Shown: positions 17,480 through 28,600 of the stretch, piece after piece
How positions within the stretch are numbered: position 1 is the first letter of the stretch
How the letters are laid out: each line of letters starts with the position of its first letter
Source of the DNA: Vicinamibacteria bacterium
Lineage (GTDB): Bacteria > Acidobacteriota > Vicinamibacteria > Vicinamibacterales > UBA8438
DNA: 64,000 nucleotides
Direction: 5' to 3'
Assembly (NCBI GenBank): GCA_022820825.1
Contig: JAJEEU010000009.1
Coordinates: forward strand, 21,851 to 85,850
The notes under the pieces: generated by a model
Seen by the model: only the letters and a program-made list of their open reading frames with translations
What the model was told of the DNA's origin: nothing
Databases searched by the model: none
Position numbers and translations under genes: made by a program

Positions 17480-20400
17480 ACGGATCGATCGGCTGGTTCG
17501 CACGCAACTCGGTGGCGGCCAACCTGCTGATGGCGTTCCTCGTCTGCGCCGGGGTGCTGGCTGCATTCAACCTCACGTCCGACATCTTTCCCGAGATCAC
17601 GCTCGACCGCGTCCAGATCGAGGTGCCGTACCTGGGCGCCGCGCCGGAAGAGGTCGAGGAGGCGGTCAACGTCCGCATCGAGGAGGCCATTCAGGGCATC
17701 GACGGCATCAAGCAGATCATCTCGACCGCCGACGAAGGCATGGGCAACGTGCTGGTCGAGGTGGAGCTGGGCGCCGACGTGCGGCGCGTCCTCGACGACA
17801 TCAAGACCCGTGTCGACGCCATCGACACCTTTCCCGAGGAGACCGAGAAACCGATCGTCCGCGAGCTGATAGCCAGGAACCAGGTGATCGACCTGGCGAT
17901 ATCGGGGTCGGCCGACGAGTTCGCGTTGAAGGCCGCCGCCGACCGCGTCCGCGACGACCTCGCTGCCATTCCGACGATCTCGCTCGTCGAGATCACGAGC
18001 GCGCGACCCTACGAGATATCCATCGAGGTGTCCGAGACGGCGCTGCGGCGGCACGGCCTCACCTTCGACCAGGTGGCCGACGCCGTGCGCCGCTCGTCAC
18101 TCGACCTGCCGGGCGGCTCGGTGCGCAGCGAGAGCGGCGAGATCCTGCTGCGCACGATCGGCCAGGCCTACCGCGGCGACGAGTACTCGAGTCTGGTCTT
18201 GCTCACGCGCGCCGACGGCACCCGGCTCGAGCTGGGGGAGGTGGCGACGGTCGTCGACGGGTTCGCCGAAACCGACCAGTTCGCGCTGTTCGACGGCGAC
18301 CCGACGGTGCTCGTCTCGGTTTTCCGCACCGGCGACCAGAGCGCCCTCGAGATTGCCGCGGCCGTCCATGAGTACGTGGACCGGACCCGCCCCGGGCTGC
18401 CCGCCGGGATATCCCTCACCGTCTGGCAGGACCAGTCGACGATCCTCCAGGCGCGGCTGGGGACCATGTTCCGCAACGGCCTGACCGGGTTCGTGCTGGT
18501 GTTCCTGGTGCTGGCGCTGTTTCTGGAGCTGCGGCTCGCGTTCTGGGTCAGCCTCGGCATTCCCATCTCGTTCCTGGGCGCCATCATGCTGCTGCCCGGA
18601 GCGGACGTGACGGTGAACGTCATCTCGCTGTTCGCCTTCATCCTCGTGCTGGGCATCGTCGTCGACGACGCGATCATCGTCGGCGAGAACGTCTACGCGC
18701 ACCAGGAGGAGCATGGAGAGGGTCTGCGCGGCTCGATCGAGGGCGGCCGGGAGATCGCGACGCCGGTCGTCTTCGCCGTGCTGACGACCGTGGCGGCGTT
18801 CATGCCGCTGATGTTCGTGCCGGGCCTGATGGGCAAGGTGTTCCGCGTCATCCCGCTCGTGGTCATACCCTGCCTGCTGTTCTCCCTGGTCGAGTCGCTG
18901 TGGATTCTGCCGGCCCACCTCTCGCATATTCCGAAACGCCGCCGCGACGGCCCGCTGCGGCGTTTGCAACAGAGGTTCGCGAACGGCCTCAAGCTGTTCA
19001 TCCGGCGCGTGTACCGGCCGGTGCTGGAGCTGGGTCTCCAGTGGCGCTATACCACCGCGGCGGTCGGCGTTTCGACGCTGATCGTGACCGGCGGGATGGT
19101 GCTCGGCGGCTGGGCGAACTTCCATTTCTTCCCGAACATCGAGGCGGACTTCATGGCCGCCTCGATCACCATGCCGCAGGGCACGCCGGTGACCGAGACC
19201 GCCGCGGCGGTGCGCAAGCTGGAGATCGGCGCGGATCGCGTGCGGCGCGAGCTGGTGGAGGAGACCGGCGAGGACTATTTCCGGCACACCTTCACCGCGG
19301 TCGGCGACCAGCCGATGGCGGCCCGCGAAGGCGGGCCCATGGCCGGCATGATCAGCGCCACCGCCGCGCACCTCGGCGAGGTCGCCGTCGAGCTGCTGCC
19401 GTCGCAGGCGCGGGCGCTGTCGAGCGAGCAGGTCGTCAACCGCTGGCGCGAGGCGACCGGCGCCATCCCAGAGGCGGTCGACGTCAGCTTCAACGCCTCG
19501 ATCATGGCGCCTGGCGACGATATCGACGTCATGCTGGTCGGCCCCGACATGGACCGGCTCCGCGCGGCGGCCACGGACGTCAAGGCGGAGCTGGCCGGCT
19601 ATACCGGCGTCTACAGCATCGCCGACTCGTTCCGGGCCGGGAAACGGGAGATGAAGCTCGGCATCAAGCCCGCCGCCGAGACGCTGGGCCTGACGCTGGG
19701 AGACCTAGGCCGGCAGGTGCGCCAGGCGTTCTACGGCGAGGAGGCGCAGCGCATCCAGCGGGGGCGCGACGACATCCGCGTCATGGTGCGCTATCCGCTG
19801 GAGGACAGGCGCTCGCTCGGCGACCTGGAGAACATGCGCATCCGCACGCCCGACGGCGGCGAGGTGCCGTTCGGCCAGGTGGCGGAGGTGGACCCCGGGC
19901 GCGGATTCGCCTCGATCAAGCGTGTGGACCGCAACCGCGCGGTCAACGTCACGGCGTCCGTGGACGAGAACGTGACCACCAGCGGCACGGTGCTCGCCGA
20001 CCTGCAGAACCGCGTCCTGCCCGAGGTGCTGGCGCGCCATCCGGGCGTGCGCTACGTATTCGAAGGCGTGCAGGCGGAGCAGGTGGACGCGGTCGGCGGC
20101 CTGCAGAGCGGGTTCCTCATCGCCCTGCTGGCGATCTTCGCGCTGCTGGCCGTGCCGTTGAAGTCGTACCTGCAGCCGCTGATCATCATGGGCGCCATTC
20201 CCTTCGGCCTCGTGGGAGCGGTCTGGGGCCACATGGTCCTGGGGCTCAACGTCAGCTTCATGTCGATGTTCGGCCTGGTGGCGCTGTCCGGCGTGGTCGT
20301 GAACGACAGCCTGGTGATGGTCACGTTCATCAACCGCAAGCGGGAGCAGCACGCGGATCTGAACACCGCCATCCGCGAAGCCGGCGTCGCGCGCTTCCGG

Positions 20401-20673
20401 CCCATCCTGCTGACGTCGCTGACAACGTTCTTCGGCCTGCTGCCGCTGATGCTGGAGCGCAGCGTCGACGCGGCGTTCCTGCAGCCCATGGCCGTCTCGC
20501 TCGCGTTCGGGGTGGTCTTCGCCACCTTCATCACGCTGATGCTGGTGCCGACGGCCTACCTCATCGTCGAGGACATCCGGCGCCTGGCGCGGAAGCTCGC
20601 ATTCCGCCGCAGCGAACCCGAGACCGGCGAGGCCCCGCCACTTGGACCCGAGGCGGCCGCCTCCGAAACCTAA
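17476..20673 (+). CDS. RND family efflux permease (AcrB/MdtBC-like)
   Basis: 1065 residues, full length for a hydrophobic/amphiphilic efflux RND transporter. Twelve membrane segments are expected: TM1 near residues 13-30, then a large periplasmic loop, TM2-6 at about 335-500, a second loop, and TM7-12 at about 880-1035. The proton-relay aspartates are present in VVDDAIIVGEN (D397, D398). SFLGAIMLLP and FGLVALSGVVVNDSLVMV are typical pieces. It overlaps the adaptor by 4 bases and completes a TetR-OMF-MFP-RND operon. Substrate unknown. It ends 3 bases before the convergent TlpA-like gene. Confidence 0.95.
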   Translation: MNGSIGWFARNSVAANLLMAFLVCAGVLAAFNLTSDIFPEITLDRVQIEVPYLGAAPEEVEEAVNVRIEEAIQGIDGIKQIISTADEGMGNVLVEVELGADVRRVLDDIKTRVDAIDTFPEETEKPIVRELIARNQVIDLAISGSADEFALKAAADRVRDDLAAIPTISLVEITSARPYEISIEVSETALRRHGLTFDQVADAVRRSSLDLPGGSVRSESGEILLRTIGQAYRGDEYSSLVLLTRADGTRLELGEVATVVDGFAETDQFALFDGDPTVLVSVFRTGDQSALEIAAAVHEYVDRTRPGLPAGISLTVWQDQSTILQARLGTMFRNGLTGFVLVFLVLALFLELRLAFWVSLGIPISFLGAIMLLPGADVTVNVISLFAFILVLGIVVDDAIIVGENVYAHQEEHGEGLRGSIEGGREIATPVVFAVLTTVAAFMPLMFVPGLMGKVFRVIPLVVIPCLLFSLVESLWILPAHLSHIPKRRRDGPLRRLQQRFANGLKLFIRRVYRPVLELGLQWRYTTAAVGVSTLIVTGGMVLGGWANFHFFPNIEADFMAASITMPQGTPVTETAAAVRKLEIGADRVRRELVEETGEDYFRHTFTAVGDQPMAAREGGPMAGMISATAAHLGEVAVELLPSQARALSSEQVVNRWREATGAIPEAVDVSFNASIMAPGDDIDVMLVGPDMDRLRAAATDVKAELAGYTGVYSIADSFRAGKREMKLGIKPAAETLGLTLGDLGRQVRQAFYGEEAQRIQRGRDDIRVMVRYPLEDRRSLGDLENMRIRTPDGGEVPFGQVAEVDPGRGFASIKRVDRNRAVNVTASVDENVTTSGTVLADLQNRVLPEVLARHPGVRYVFEGVQAEQVDAVGGLQSGFLIALLAIFALLAVPLKSYLQPLIIMGAIPFGLVGAVWGHMVLGLNVSFMSMFGLVALSGVVVNDSLVMVTFINRKREQHADLNTAIREAGVARFRPILLTSLTTFFGLLPLMLERSVDAAFLQPMAVSLAFGVVFATFITLMLVPTAYLIVEDIRRLARKLAFRRSEPETGEAPPLGPEAAASET

Positions 20674-20676
20674 GGC

Positions 20677-21510
20677 TTAGTCGGAACCGACTATCTCGGC
20701 GACCACCCGCTCGGCGAGCGGCGGGCTGATGCCGCAGGAGGAATCGTTGATGCGGCACTGCGCCAGCGTCAGCGCGCAGCCGCACGGGCAGCCGTCCTCG
20801 TTCAGCCGCTGCAGCACGCGCTCCTTCTGATCGGGCGTCAGCTCCGACAGGTCCAGCCCGGGGATGCTGGTGGCGTGCGCCGCGTTGACGAGGCGCGTGG
20901 TGTTGTTCTCCTCGATCAGCTCGACGCTGACCGTCGTCGGGAGCGCGGTGAGGTGGCGGACCTCCTGCTCGAATACGTTGGGGCTGATCAACCCCACGTG
21001 CGTCTGCACGATGCTCCCGCCCGGATCGACGATGAAGGACGTCGGAAGCGCGAACACGCCGGGGAACTCCCGGTAGAGATCCTCCGTCGCCATCACGATC
21101 GGATAGTTGACCCCCATCCGCTCGGCGAACGCCGCGACGTCCGCCGGATCGCCCTCGTCCGTCGAGACGCCGACCACCTGCAGGTGGTCCGGGTAGCGCT
21201 CCTGCAACTGGATCAGGTGCGGGATCTCCTCGCGGCACGGCCCGCACCAGGTGGCCCAGAAGTTCACCAGCGCCACCTTCCCCTGCCAGTCGGCGGTCGA
21301 CATGCTCCGGCCGTCGAGCGCCTCCATCGCGACCTCGTTGACGGGCAGCGGCTCGCGCAGCAGCTCGATGGTCAGATCGGCTGGCGACTCGAACACCGGC
21401 TCGGGCGCCGGCACGGGCTCTTCCACCGGCTGCGCGCACCCGGCCAGCACGGTCGCGGCAAGTACAGCGGCCCACGGCAACGCCCGTACGGAAGACATGC
21501 GCATCGTCAT
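20677..21510 (-). CDS. TlpA-like thioredoxin lipoprotein with Cys-rich C-terminal tail
   Basis: 277 residues from ATG 21510; in-frame ATGs up to 21573 exist and the exact start is unsure because no strong Shine-Dalgarno is visible. The signal peptide ends LAGC (C25), so it is a lipoprotein. The thioredoxin-fold redox motif WATWCGPC (C89, C92) is typical of TlpA/ResA. After the thioredoxin domain come a mid segment (VSVELIEENNTTRLV) and a tail with CPCGC, AQC and SSC, five cysteines within about 25 residues. This tail is not part of ordinary TlpA proteins and might bind a metal or be a redox partner. Role: thiol-disulfide exchange in the periplasm, perhaps for cytochrome maturation. Confidence 0.87.
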   Translation of the reverse strand: MTMRMSSVRALPWAAVLAATVLAGCAQPVEEPVPAPEPVFESPADLTIELLREPLPVNEVAMEALDGRSMSTADWQGKVALVNFWATWCGPCREEIPHLIQLQERYPDHLQVVGVSTDEGDPADVAAFAERMGVNYPIVMATEDLYREFPGVFALPTSFIVDPGGSIVQTHVGLISPNVFEQEVRHLTALPTTVSVELIEENNTTRLVNAAHATSIPGLDLSELTPDQKERVLQRLNEDGCPCGCALTLAQCRINDSSCGISPPLAERVVAEIVGSD

Positions 21511-21583
21511 ACCCGCTTTCGTGAAGATCCCCATTGTACCGCCAGTTGTCCCGCTGCGCGCACCGGCCGTCATTGCGGCTACG

Positions 21584-22957
21584 CTAGCGGTAGCCGAGCT
21601 GGACGGCGATGACGAGCGCGACGACGGCCACCGCGTTCAGCTTGAGCTGGAGCGGCAGGATGAACCGGACCCAGGTCGCATATGGAATCCGGGCCAGTCC
21701 CAGGATGCCCATCAGCACGGCGTTGGTCGGCGCGATCATGTTGGTGAACCCGTCGCCGAACTGGTAGGCGAGCACCGCCGTCTGGCGCGTCACCCCGGTC
21801 AGATCGGCGAGCGGCGCCATGATCGGCATGGTGACGAACGCCTGCCCCGAGCCGGACGGGATGAGGAAGTTGAAGACGGTCTGCACCACCAGCATCCCCA
21901 CCGCGGCGGCATGCGCCGGCAGCGCCGCGAGCGGCTCGGCCAGGCCCTGGATGACAGTGTCGATGACGCGCGCGTCCGACAGCACCACCTGAATTGTGCG
22001 TGCGAAGCCGATGAGCAGCGCGGTGGTCGTCATGGCCGCCGCGCCGGCCAGAAACGCGCGCGCCGCCGCGTTCGGCCCCAGCCCTCCGGCCAGCGCGGCC
22101 AGCAGTCCCATCGCCAGGAACACGGCCGACAGCTCGGTCAGGTACCAGCCGTAGGCGGCGATGCCGTAGACGAACGCCGCAACGCCGGCGACGAAGACGG
22201 CCGCCACCAGCAGCCGCCCGCGCGTCATCTCCACGCCGGCCGGCAGCTCGTATCCGCTCGAGTAGTCGACGCCGGCCACCAGGCTCGCGGCCGGCTCCCC
22301 GCGCACCCGCACGGCGTAGCGCAGCACGTGCTGCACGCCGACCGCCGCGCAGACGAGCAGCAGCAGCCAGCGCACGGCCTGGCCGGACGTCAGCGGCAGG
22401 CCGGCAATGTCCTGTGCGATCAGCACCGTGAACGGATTGAGCGCCGCGCAGGCGTAGCCGACGCCGGCGCCGACGTACAGGATGCCGACCGCCACCACCG
22501 CGTCCATGCGCAGCGCGAGGCAGAGCGTGACCAGGACCGGCACGAACGCCACGTACTCCTCGGCCATGCCCACCGTGGAGGATCCCAGCGCGAACAGCAG
22601 CACCATGCCGCCGATGAGCAGGGCCGGGCGGGACGCCAGGCGGCGCAGGGCGGCTCCGATCAGCGCGTCGACCGCGCCGGTGGCGCGCACGACGGCGAGC
22701 ACCCCGCCGGCGATGAAGACGAAGAAGATGATGTCCTGGGCGGCCGCCAGGCCGGCCGGGATGGCGGTCAGGAACGCCAGCGGCGGCAGCGGGTCGGCCT
22801 CGACCGGATGGTAGGTGCCGCGTACTACCTGGCGCCCGTCGCGCTCGAACTCGCCGGCCGGCAGGAAGTACGTGGCGAGCTGCGCGAGCACGATCAGCAG
22901 CAGCAGCAGCACCAGCGCGTCCGGCATCCGCCAGTCGCGCTTTCGAGATCGGCTCAT
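21584..22957 (-). CDS. YfcC-family permease (basic amino acid antiporter superfamily)
   Basis: 457 residues with about 12 hydrophobic helices, starting right after a basic N-terminus (MSRSRKRDWRMPDALVLLLL). An in-frame GTG lies two codons upstream. FLPAGEFERDGRQVVRGTYHP after the first helix and FALGSSTVGMAEEYVAFVPV, plus IPSGSGQAFVTMPIMAPLAD, are the conserved YfcC/DUF signatures. The family is annotated as putative arginine/ornithine or short-chain transporter; the substrate here is unknown. It follows the MDR reductase gene by 13 bases. Confidence 0.85.
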   Translation of the reverse strand: MSRSRKRDWRMPDALVLLLLLIVLAQLATYFLPAGEFERDGRQVVRGTYHPVEADPLPPLAFLTAIPAGLAAAQDIIFFVFIAGGVLAVVRATGAVDALIGAALRRLASRPALLIGGMVLLFALGSSTVGMAEEYVAFVPVLVTLCLALRMDAVVAVGILYVGAGVGYACAALNPFTVLIAQDIAGLPLTSGQAVRWLLLLVCAAVGVQHVLRYAVRVRGEPAASLVAGVDYSSGYELPAGVEMTRGRLLVAAVFVAGVAAFVYGIAAYGWYLTELSAVFLAMGLLAALAGGLGPNAAARAFLAGAAAMTTTALLIGFARTIQVVLSDARVIDTVIQGLAEPLAALPAHAAAVGMLVVQTVFNFLIPSGSGQAFVTMPIMAPLADLTGVTRQTAVLAYQFGDGFTNMIAPTNAVLMGILGLARIPYATWVRFILPLQLKLNAVAVVALVIAVQLGYR

Positions 22958-22970
22958 CGCCACAGGCTGC

Positions 22971-24017
22971 TCAGCGCGTGGGGTCGTCCGACACCCGCAC
23001 CAGCAGCTTGCCGAAATTCTTGCCCCGCAGCAGGCCCTGGAAGGCCGGCACCGCCTGTTCCAGACCCTCGACGATGTCTTCCTTGTAGGCCAGCTCGCCG
23101 CTGCGTATCCATGCGCCGACGTCGCGCAGGAAGTCGCCTTCGCGATCGGCGTGGTCGAAGACGATGAAACCGCGGATGGTGAGCCGGCGCACCAGCGTCA
23201 GCCCCATCACCCGCGGCACGAGATTGGGACCGGCCGGCGGCTCCGTCTGGTTGTAGTTCGCGATGCGGCCGCAGATCGGAATGCGCGCGTACGTATTGAG
23301 CAGCGGCAGGACCGCGTCGAACACCGCGCCGCCGACGTTCTCGAAGTAGACGTCGATACCGTCCGGACAGGCCGCCTTCAGCGCGTCCGGAAACGCCTCG
23401 TCGAAACGGCTGATGCAGGCGTCGAAGCCGAGCTCGCGCGTCACGTAGTCGCACTTCTCCCGGGCGCCCGCCACGCCGACCACGCGGCAGCCCTTGATGC
23501 GGGCGATCTGCCCCACGACCGCCCCGACGGCGCCGGACGCGGCCGACACCACGACCGTCTCACCGGGCTGCGGCTGTCCGATGTCCAGCAGGCCGACGTA
23601 CGCCGTATGCCCCGGCATGCCGAGCACGCCGACCGCCGTCGAGATGGGCGCGGCGGCGGGATCCAGCTTCCGCACGCCCGTCCCGTCGGACAGCCCGTAC
23701 TCCTGCCAGCCGTTGCCGCACACGATGAAGTCGCCCGGACCGTAGCCGTCGAGCTGCGATTCGACCACCTGGGCCACGGTGCCGCCGACCATCACGCCGC
23801 CGATGTCGACCGTCGGCGCGTAGCCGATGCTCCGGTTCATGCGGCCGCGCATGTAGGGGTCCAGCGACAGGTAGATGGTGCGGCTCAGCAACTGGCCGGG
23901 GCCGGGGCGCGGCACGGGCGCTTCGACCAGCGTGAAGTCCGCGGCCCTGGGCGCCCCCGTCGGGCGCGCGGCCAGGGTGATGCTGCGGTTGAGACTCGTC
24001 GCGGAAAGGTCCGTCAT
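22971..24017 (-). CDS. NADP-dependent zinc-free MDR oxidoreductase (CurA / leukotriene B4 dehydrogenase-like)
   Basis: 348 residues. YLSLDPYMRGRMN near residue 55 is diagnostic for the prostaglandin-reductase/CurA branch of the medium-chain dehydrogenases. The Rossmann motif is AASGAVGAVVGQIA, and no structural or catalytic zinc ligands are present. FENVGGAVFDAVL also fits the branch. It probably reduces the double bond of an alpha,beta-unsaturated ketone with NADPH. It diverges from the DinB-fold gene across a 23-base gap that contains TATAAT. Confidence 0.9.
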   Translation of the reverse strand: MTDLSATSLNRSITLAARPTGAPRAADFTLVEAPVPRPGPGQLLSRTIYLSLDPYMRGRMNRSIGYAPTVDIGGVMVGGTVAQVVESQLDGYGPGDFIVCGNGWQEYGLSDGTGVRKLDPAAAPISTAVGVLGMPGHTAYVGLLDIGQPQPGETVVVSAASGAVGAVVGQIARIKGCRVVGVAGAREKCDYVTRELGFDACISRFDEAFPDALKAACPDGIDVYFENVGGAVFDAVLPLLNTYARIPICGRIANYNQTEPPAGPNLVPRVMGLTLVRRLTIRGFIVFDHADREGDFLRDVGAWIRSGELAYKEDIVEGLEQAVPAFQGLLRGKNFGKLLVRVSDDPTR

Positions 24018-24027
24018 GGCGCTGTCA

Positions 24028-24034
24028 GTATAAT
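24028..24034. promoter_or_regulatory. Candidate bidirectional promoter core
   Basis: AGTATAAT holds a consensus -10 (TATAAT, 24029-24034) on the plus strand and TATACT on the minus strand (24033-24028). It is the only A+T-rich patch in the 23-base gap between the divergent starts at 24017 and 24041. Both transcripts would be nearly leaderless. Confidence 0.4.
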
Positions 24035-24040
24035 TCGCCC

Positions 24041-24532
24041 ATGATTCAGCACGTCACCTACGTGTACCGCTTCAACCTCGGGATGGCGGAGCGCCTGGTG
24101 GCCGACCTGACGCCCGCGCAGATGGTCCTGCAGCCGTCCGGGGTGGTCAATCATCCGGCCTGGACGCTCGGCCACCTCGTCATGTCGGCAAACGGCCTGG
24201 CCGGGCTCCTCGAGCTCCCATCGCAGGCCCCGGAGGGCTGGGACCGCATCTTCGCCACCGGTGGGATCCCGTCCGGCGACGCGGCCGACTACCCGGCCAG
24301 GGAAGAGCTGCTCGCGGCTCTGGCCGCGCAGCACGAGCGCAACACCGCGGCCGTGCTGCAGGCCGATCCGGCCTGGTTCGCCAAGCCCCACCCGGACGAG
24401 CGGATTCGCAAGTACTTTCCGACTGTGGGCGACGTGGTGACGTTCCTGATGACGTCCCACGAGACCTCCCACCTGGGGCAGATTTCGGCCTGGCGCCGCG
24501 CTGCGGACATCGGGCCGCCCGCAGGCCGCTAG
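24041..24532 (+). CDS. DinB-superfamily protein
   Basis: 163 residues forming the four-helix DinB/YfiT fold. It has metal-site histidines in HPAWTLGHLV and HETSHLGQISAW, matching the DinB_2 pattern (H...H...H). The family includes damage-inducible proteins and thiol-dependent transferases such as bacillithiol S-transferase; the substrate is unknown. It starts 7 bases after a TATAAT box, and no Shine-Dalgarno is visible, so it is probably leaderless. Confidence 0.85.
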   Translation: MIQHVTYVYRFNLGMAERLVADLTPAQMVLQPSGVVNHPAWTLGHLVMSANGLAGLLELPSQAPEGWDRIFATGGIPSGDAADYPAREELLAALAAQHERNTAAVLQADPAWFAKPHPDERIRKYFPTVGDVVTFLMTSHETSHLGQISAWRRAADIGPPAGR

Positions 24533-24560
24533 GCGGTTCGGGGCGCCGCGCCGGCGGGCG

Positions 24561-26275
<1,715 letters not shown>

Positions 26276-26279
<4 letters not shown>

Positions 26280-27859
26280 GCTTCCAACGCCTCGCTTCTC
26301 CGCAACGCTTCCAATGCCCGGTCGATGCGCGCCAGGCACGCGTCCCGACCCAGAATCTCCAACCCGTCGAACAGCCCGAAGCCGACCGCCTTGCCCGTCA
26401 CGGCCACGCGCACGGCATGGATGATGCGGCCGATCGGCACGTCCTCGGCCTCGACGAAGCGGTGCATGGCGCCGTCGAGCGCCTCCGCGTCGTACGGCTC
26501 GACCGTCTCGAGCGCCGCGCGGAAACGGGTCAGTCGCGCCGCTGCGCCGTCCGCCGCGATCCGCTTGCGGAACGCCTTCTCATCGTACGGAAAACCGTCG
26601 TCCGGCTGAAAGAACTCGGCGTAGCCCACGATGTCGCCGGCCACCTTGATCCGCTCGCCGGCCGCGGCCACGACGCGCGCCACGCGGCGCAGATCCTCCT
26701 CCGAGGGCGCCGCCGGCAACAGGCCGCGCCGCTGCAGGAACGGCACGACGGCCGCCACCTTGTCCGCCGCCGGCAGCCGCTGCATGTAGCGCTCCTCGAA
26801 CGCCAGCAGCTTCGGCGCGTCGAAGCTGGCCGCCGAGCGGTTGACGCGGTCGAGCGAGAAGCGCTCGATCATCTCGGCGACCGTGAACATCTCGGTGCGG
26901 TCGTCGAGCGACCAGCCGAGCAGCAGCAGGTAGTTGAGCAGCGCCTCCGGCCGGTAGCCCACGGCGCGGTAGAACTCCACCAGCAGCGGGTTGCACTCCG
27001 CCTCCGGCGGAGCCGCGCCGAGGGCGGCCAGGATCCCCGCCCCGTGCTCGTGCAGCTTCCTGAAGTCCGGGTGCTGCAGATACCGGCCCACCTTCCGTTT
27101 GCTGAGTTTCTCCGCGCTGCCGGGCTCGGCCACGTACGGCAGGTGCGCGTACGCCGGCACGTCGTAGCCGAGCGCGCGTGCGATGAAGACCTGGCGCGGC
27201 GTGTTCGACAGGTGCTCGACGGCGCGGATCACGTGGGTGATGCCGAAATCGTGGTCGTCCACCGCGCTCGCCAGGTGGTAGAGGCAGGTCCCGTCGGCCC
27301 GCTGCACGACGTGGTCCTGCTCCAGCACCCAGTCGAACTCCACGGGTCCCCGCACCTGGTCGTTGAAGGCGCACACCCCCTCGCGCGGCATCTTCAGGCG
27401 CACCACCGCGCGCCGGCCCTCCGCTTCGAACGCCTGCTGCTCGGCCGGCGTTGCCGCCATCCAGCGGCGGCTGTAGATGAAGCGCCGCTTGTCGCGCTGG
27501 GCCGCTTCGCGCTCCGCCTGGATCTCGGCGGTGGTCGCATAGTCGCGGTAGGCGTGCCCGCCGGCCAGCAGCCGCTCGACCGCCGCCGCGTGTCGCGCCT
27601 GCCGCTGCGACTGGAAGTACGGCGCGTGCGGGCCGCCCACCTCGGGCCCCTCGTCCCAGTCGAGCCCAAGCCAGCGGAACCCGTCGAGGATCGGCTGCAG
27701 CGCCTCGCTCACGTTGCGCTGCCGGTCGGTGTCGTCGATGCGCAGGATGAAGCTCCCGCCGTGCCGGCGCGCGAACAGCCAGTTGAACAGGGCGGTCCGC
27801 ACCCCGCCGATGTGCAGGTAGCCGGTGGGGCTCGGGGCGAACCGCGTGCGGACCGTCAC
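26276..27859 (-). CDS. gltX: Glutamyl-tRNA synthetase
   Basis: 527 residues from GTG 27859, chosen because a G-rich Shine-Dalgarno (CGGGGGG) lies just before it and GluRS proteins start directly at this sequence ([17 protein letters not shown]). An ATG at 27895 would add 12 residues and overlap the divergent esterase start. The HIGH-like motif is HIGG at 16-19, and the KMSKS loop is EKLSKRKVG near 250. The C-terminal helical anticodon-binding domain is complete. Ligates Glu to tRNA-Glu. Overlaps glnS by 4 bases. Confidence 0.96.
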
Positions 27860-27893
27860 GCCACCCCCCGAGCGATATCCACTATCATCGGGC

Positions 27894-28598
27894 ATGAAGC
27901 TTACCCCCATCCTGGCGCTGCTTGCGATGTCGACCACCGCGTTCGCCCAGTCGGGCGGGCGGCCGCAGATCTCGGCCGCCTCCATCGACGTGCCGGGGCA
28001 CGGGCCGATGGTCTACACCATCGCCGTACCCCGCGACCTGCGGGACGGCGAGCCGCGCCCGCTGGTGCTCGCGCTCCATCCCGGCGGCGGCAGCCGCGGC
28101 GGGCCGTTCCTGCAGCAGATCGTGGCGCCCGCGCTTCGCGACTGGGGCGCGATCATCGTGGCGCCGGACTCGCCGAACCGGCGCTGGTCCGTGCCGTCGG
28201 CCGAGGAATCGGTGCTGTATCTGCTCGACGACGTGCTGGAGAAGTACGACATCGACCGCGAGCGGATGCTGGTGACCGGCTTCAGCATGGGCGGGGCCGG
28301 CACGTGGTTCATGGCCACGCATCATCCGGAGCGCTTCACCGGCGCCATCCCGATCGCCAGCGCGCCGCGCGACAATCCGCTCGACCGTATCGGCCCCATG
28401 CCGGTGCACGTGATCCACAGCCGCGACGACGAGCTGGTGCCGATCGGGCCGGCGCGGGCCGCGGCCGACACGCTTGCGCAGCGCGGGCAGCCTACGGAGT
28501 TCACGGAGCTGTCGGGAGTCGGCCACTACACCATGGGCGGGTACGTCCAGGCGCTGCGGGAGGCCGGAGCCTGGATGCGGCAGCAGTGGGACCGCTGA
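27894..28598 (+). CDS. Secreted alpha/beta-hydrolase (esterase / PHB depolymerase-like)
   Basis: 234 residues with a signal peptide (MKLTPILALLAMSTTAFAQ). The nucleophile elbow GFSMGGAGTW places S131. RDDELVP and GVGHYTMGG supply the likely Asp and His. HPGGGSRG is the oxyanion loop. Its size fits dienelactone-hydrolase/PHB-depolymerase-like esterases. The ATG overlaps the longest possible start of divergent gltX, and a TATCAT box lies only 5 bases upstream. YqgE follows 2 bases downstream. Substrate unknown. Confidence 0.87.
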   Translation: MKLTPILALLAMSTTAFAQSGGRPQISAASIDVPGHGPMVYTIAVPRDLRDGEPRPLVLALHPGGGSRGGPFLQQIVAPALRDWGAIIVAPDSPNRRWSVPSAEESVLYLLDDVLEKYDIDRERMLVTGFSMGGAGTWFMATHHPERFTGAIPIASAPRDNPLDRIGPMPVHVIHSRDDELVPIGPARAAADTLAQRGQPTEFTELSGVGHYTMGGYVQALREAGAWMRQQWDR

Positions 28599-28600
28599 AG

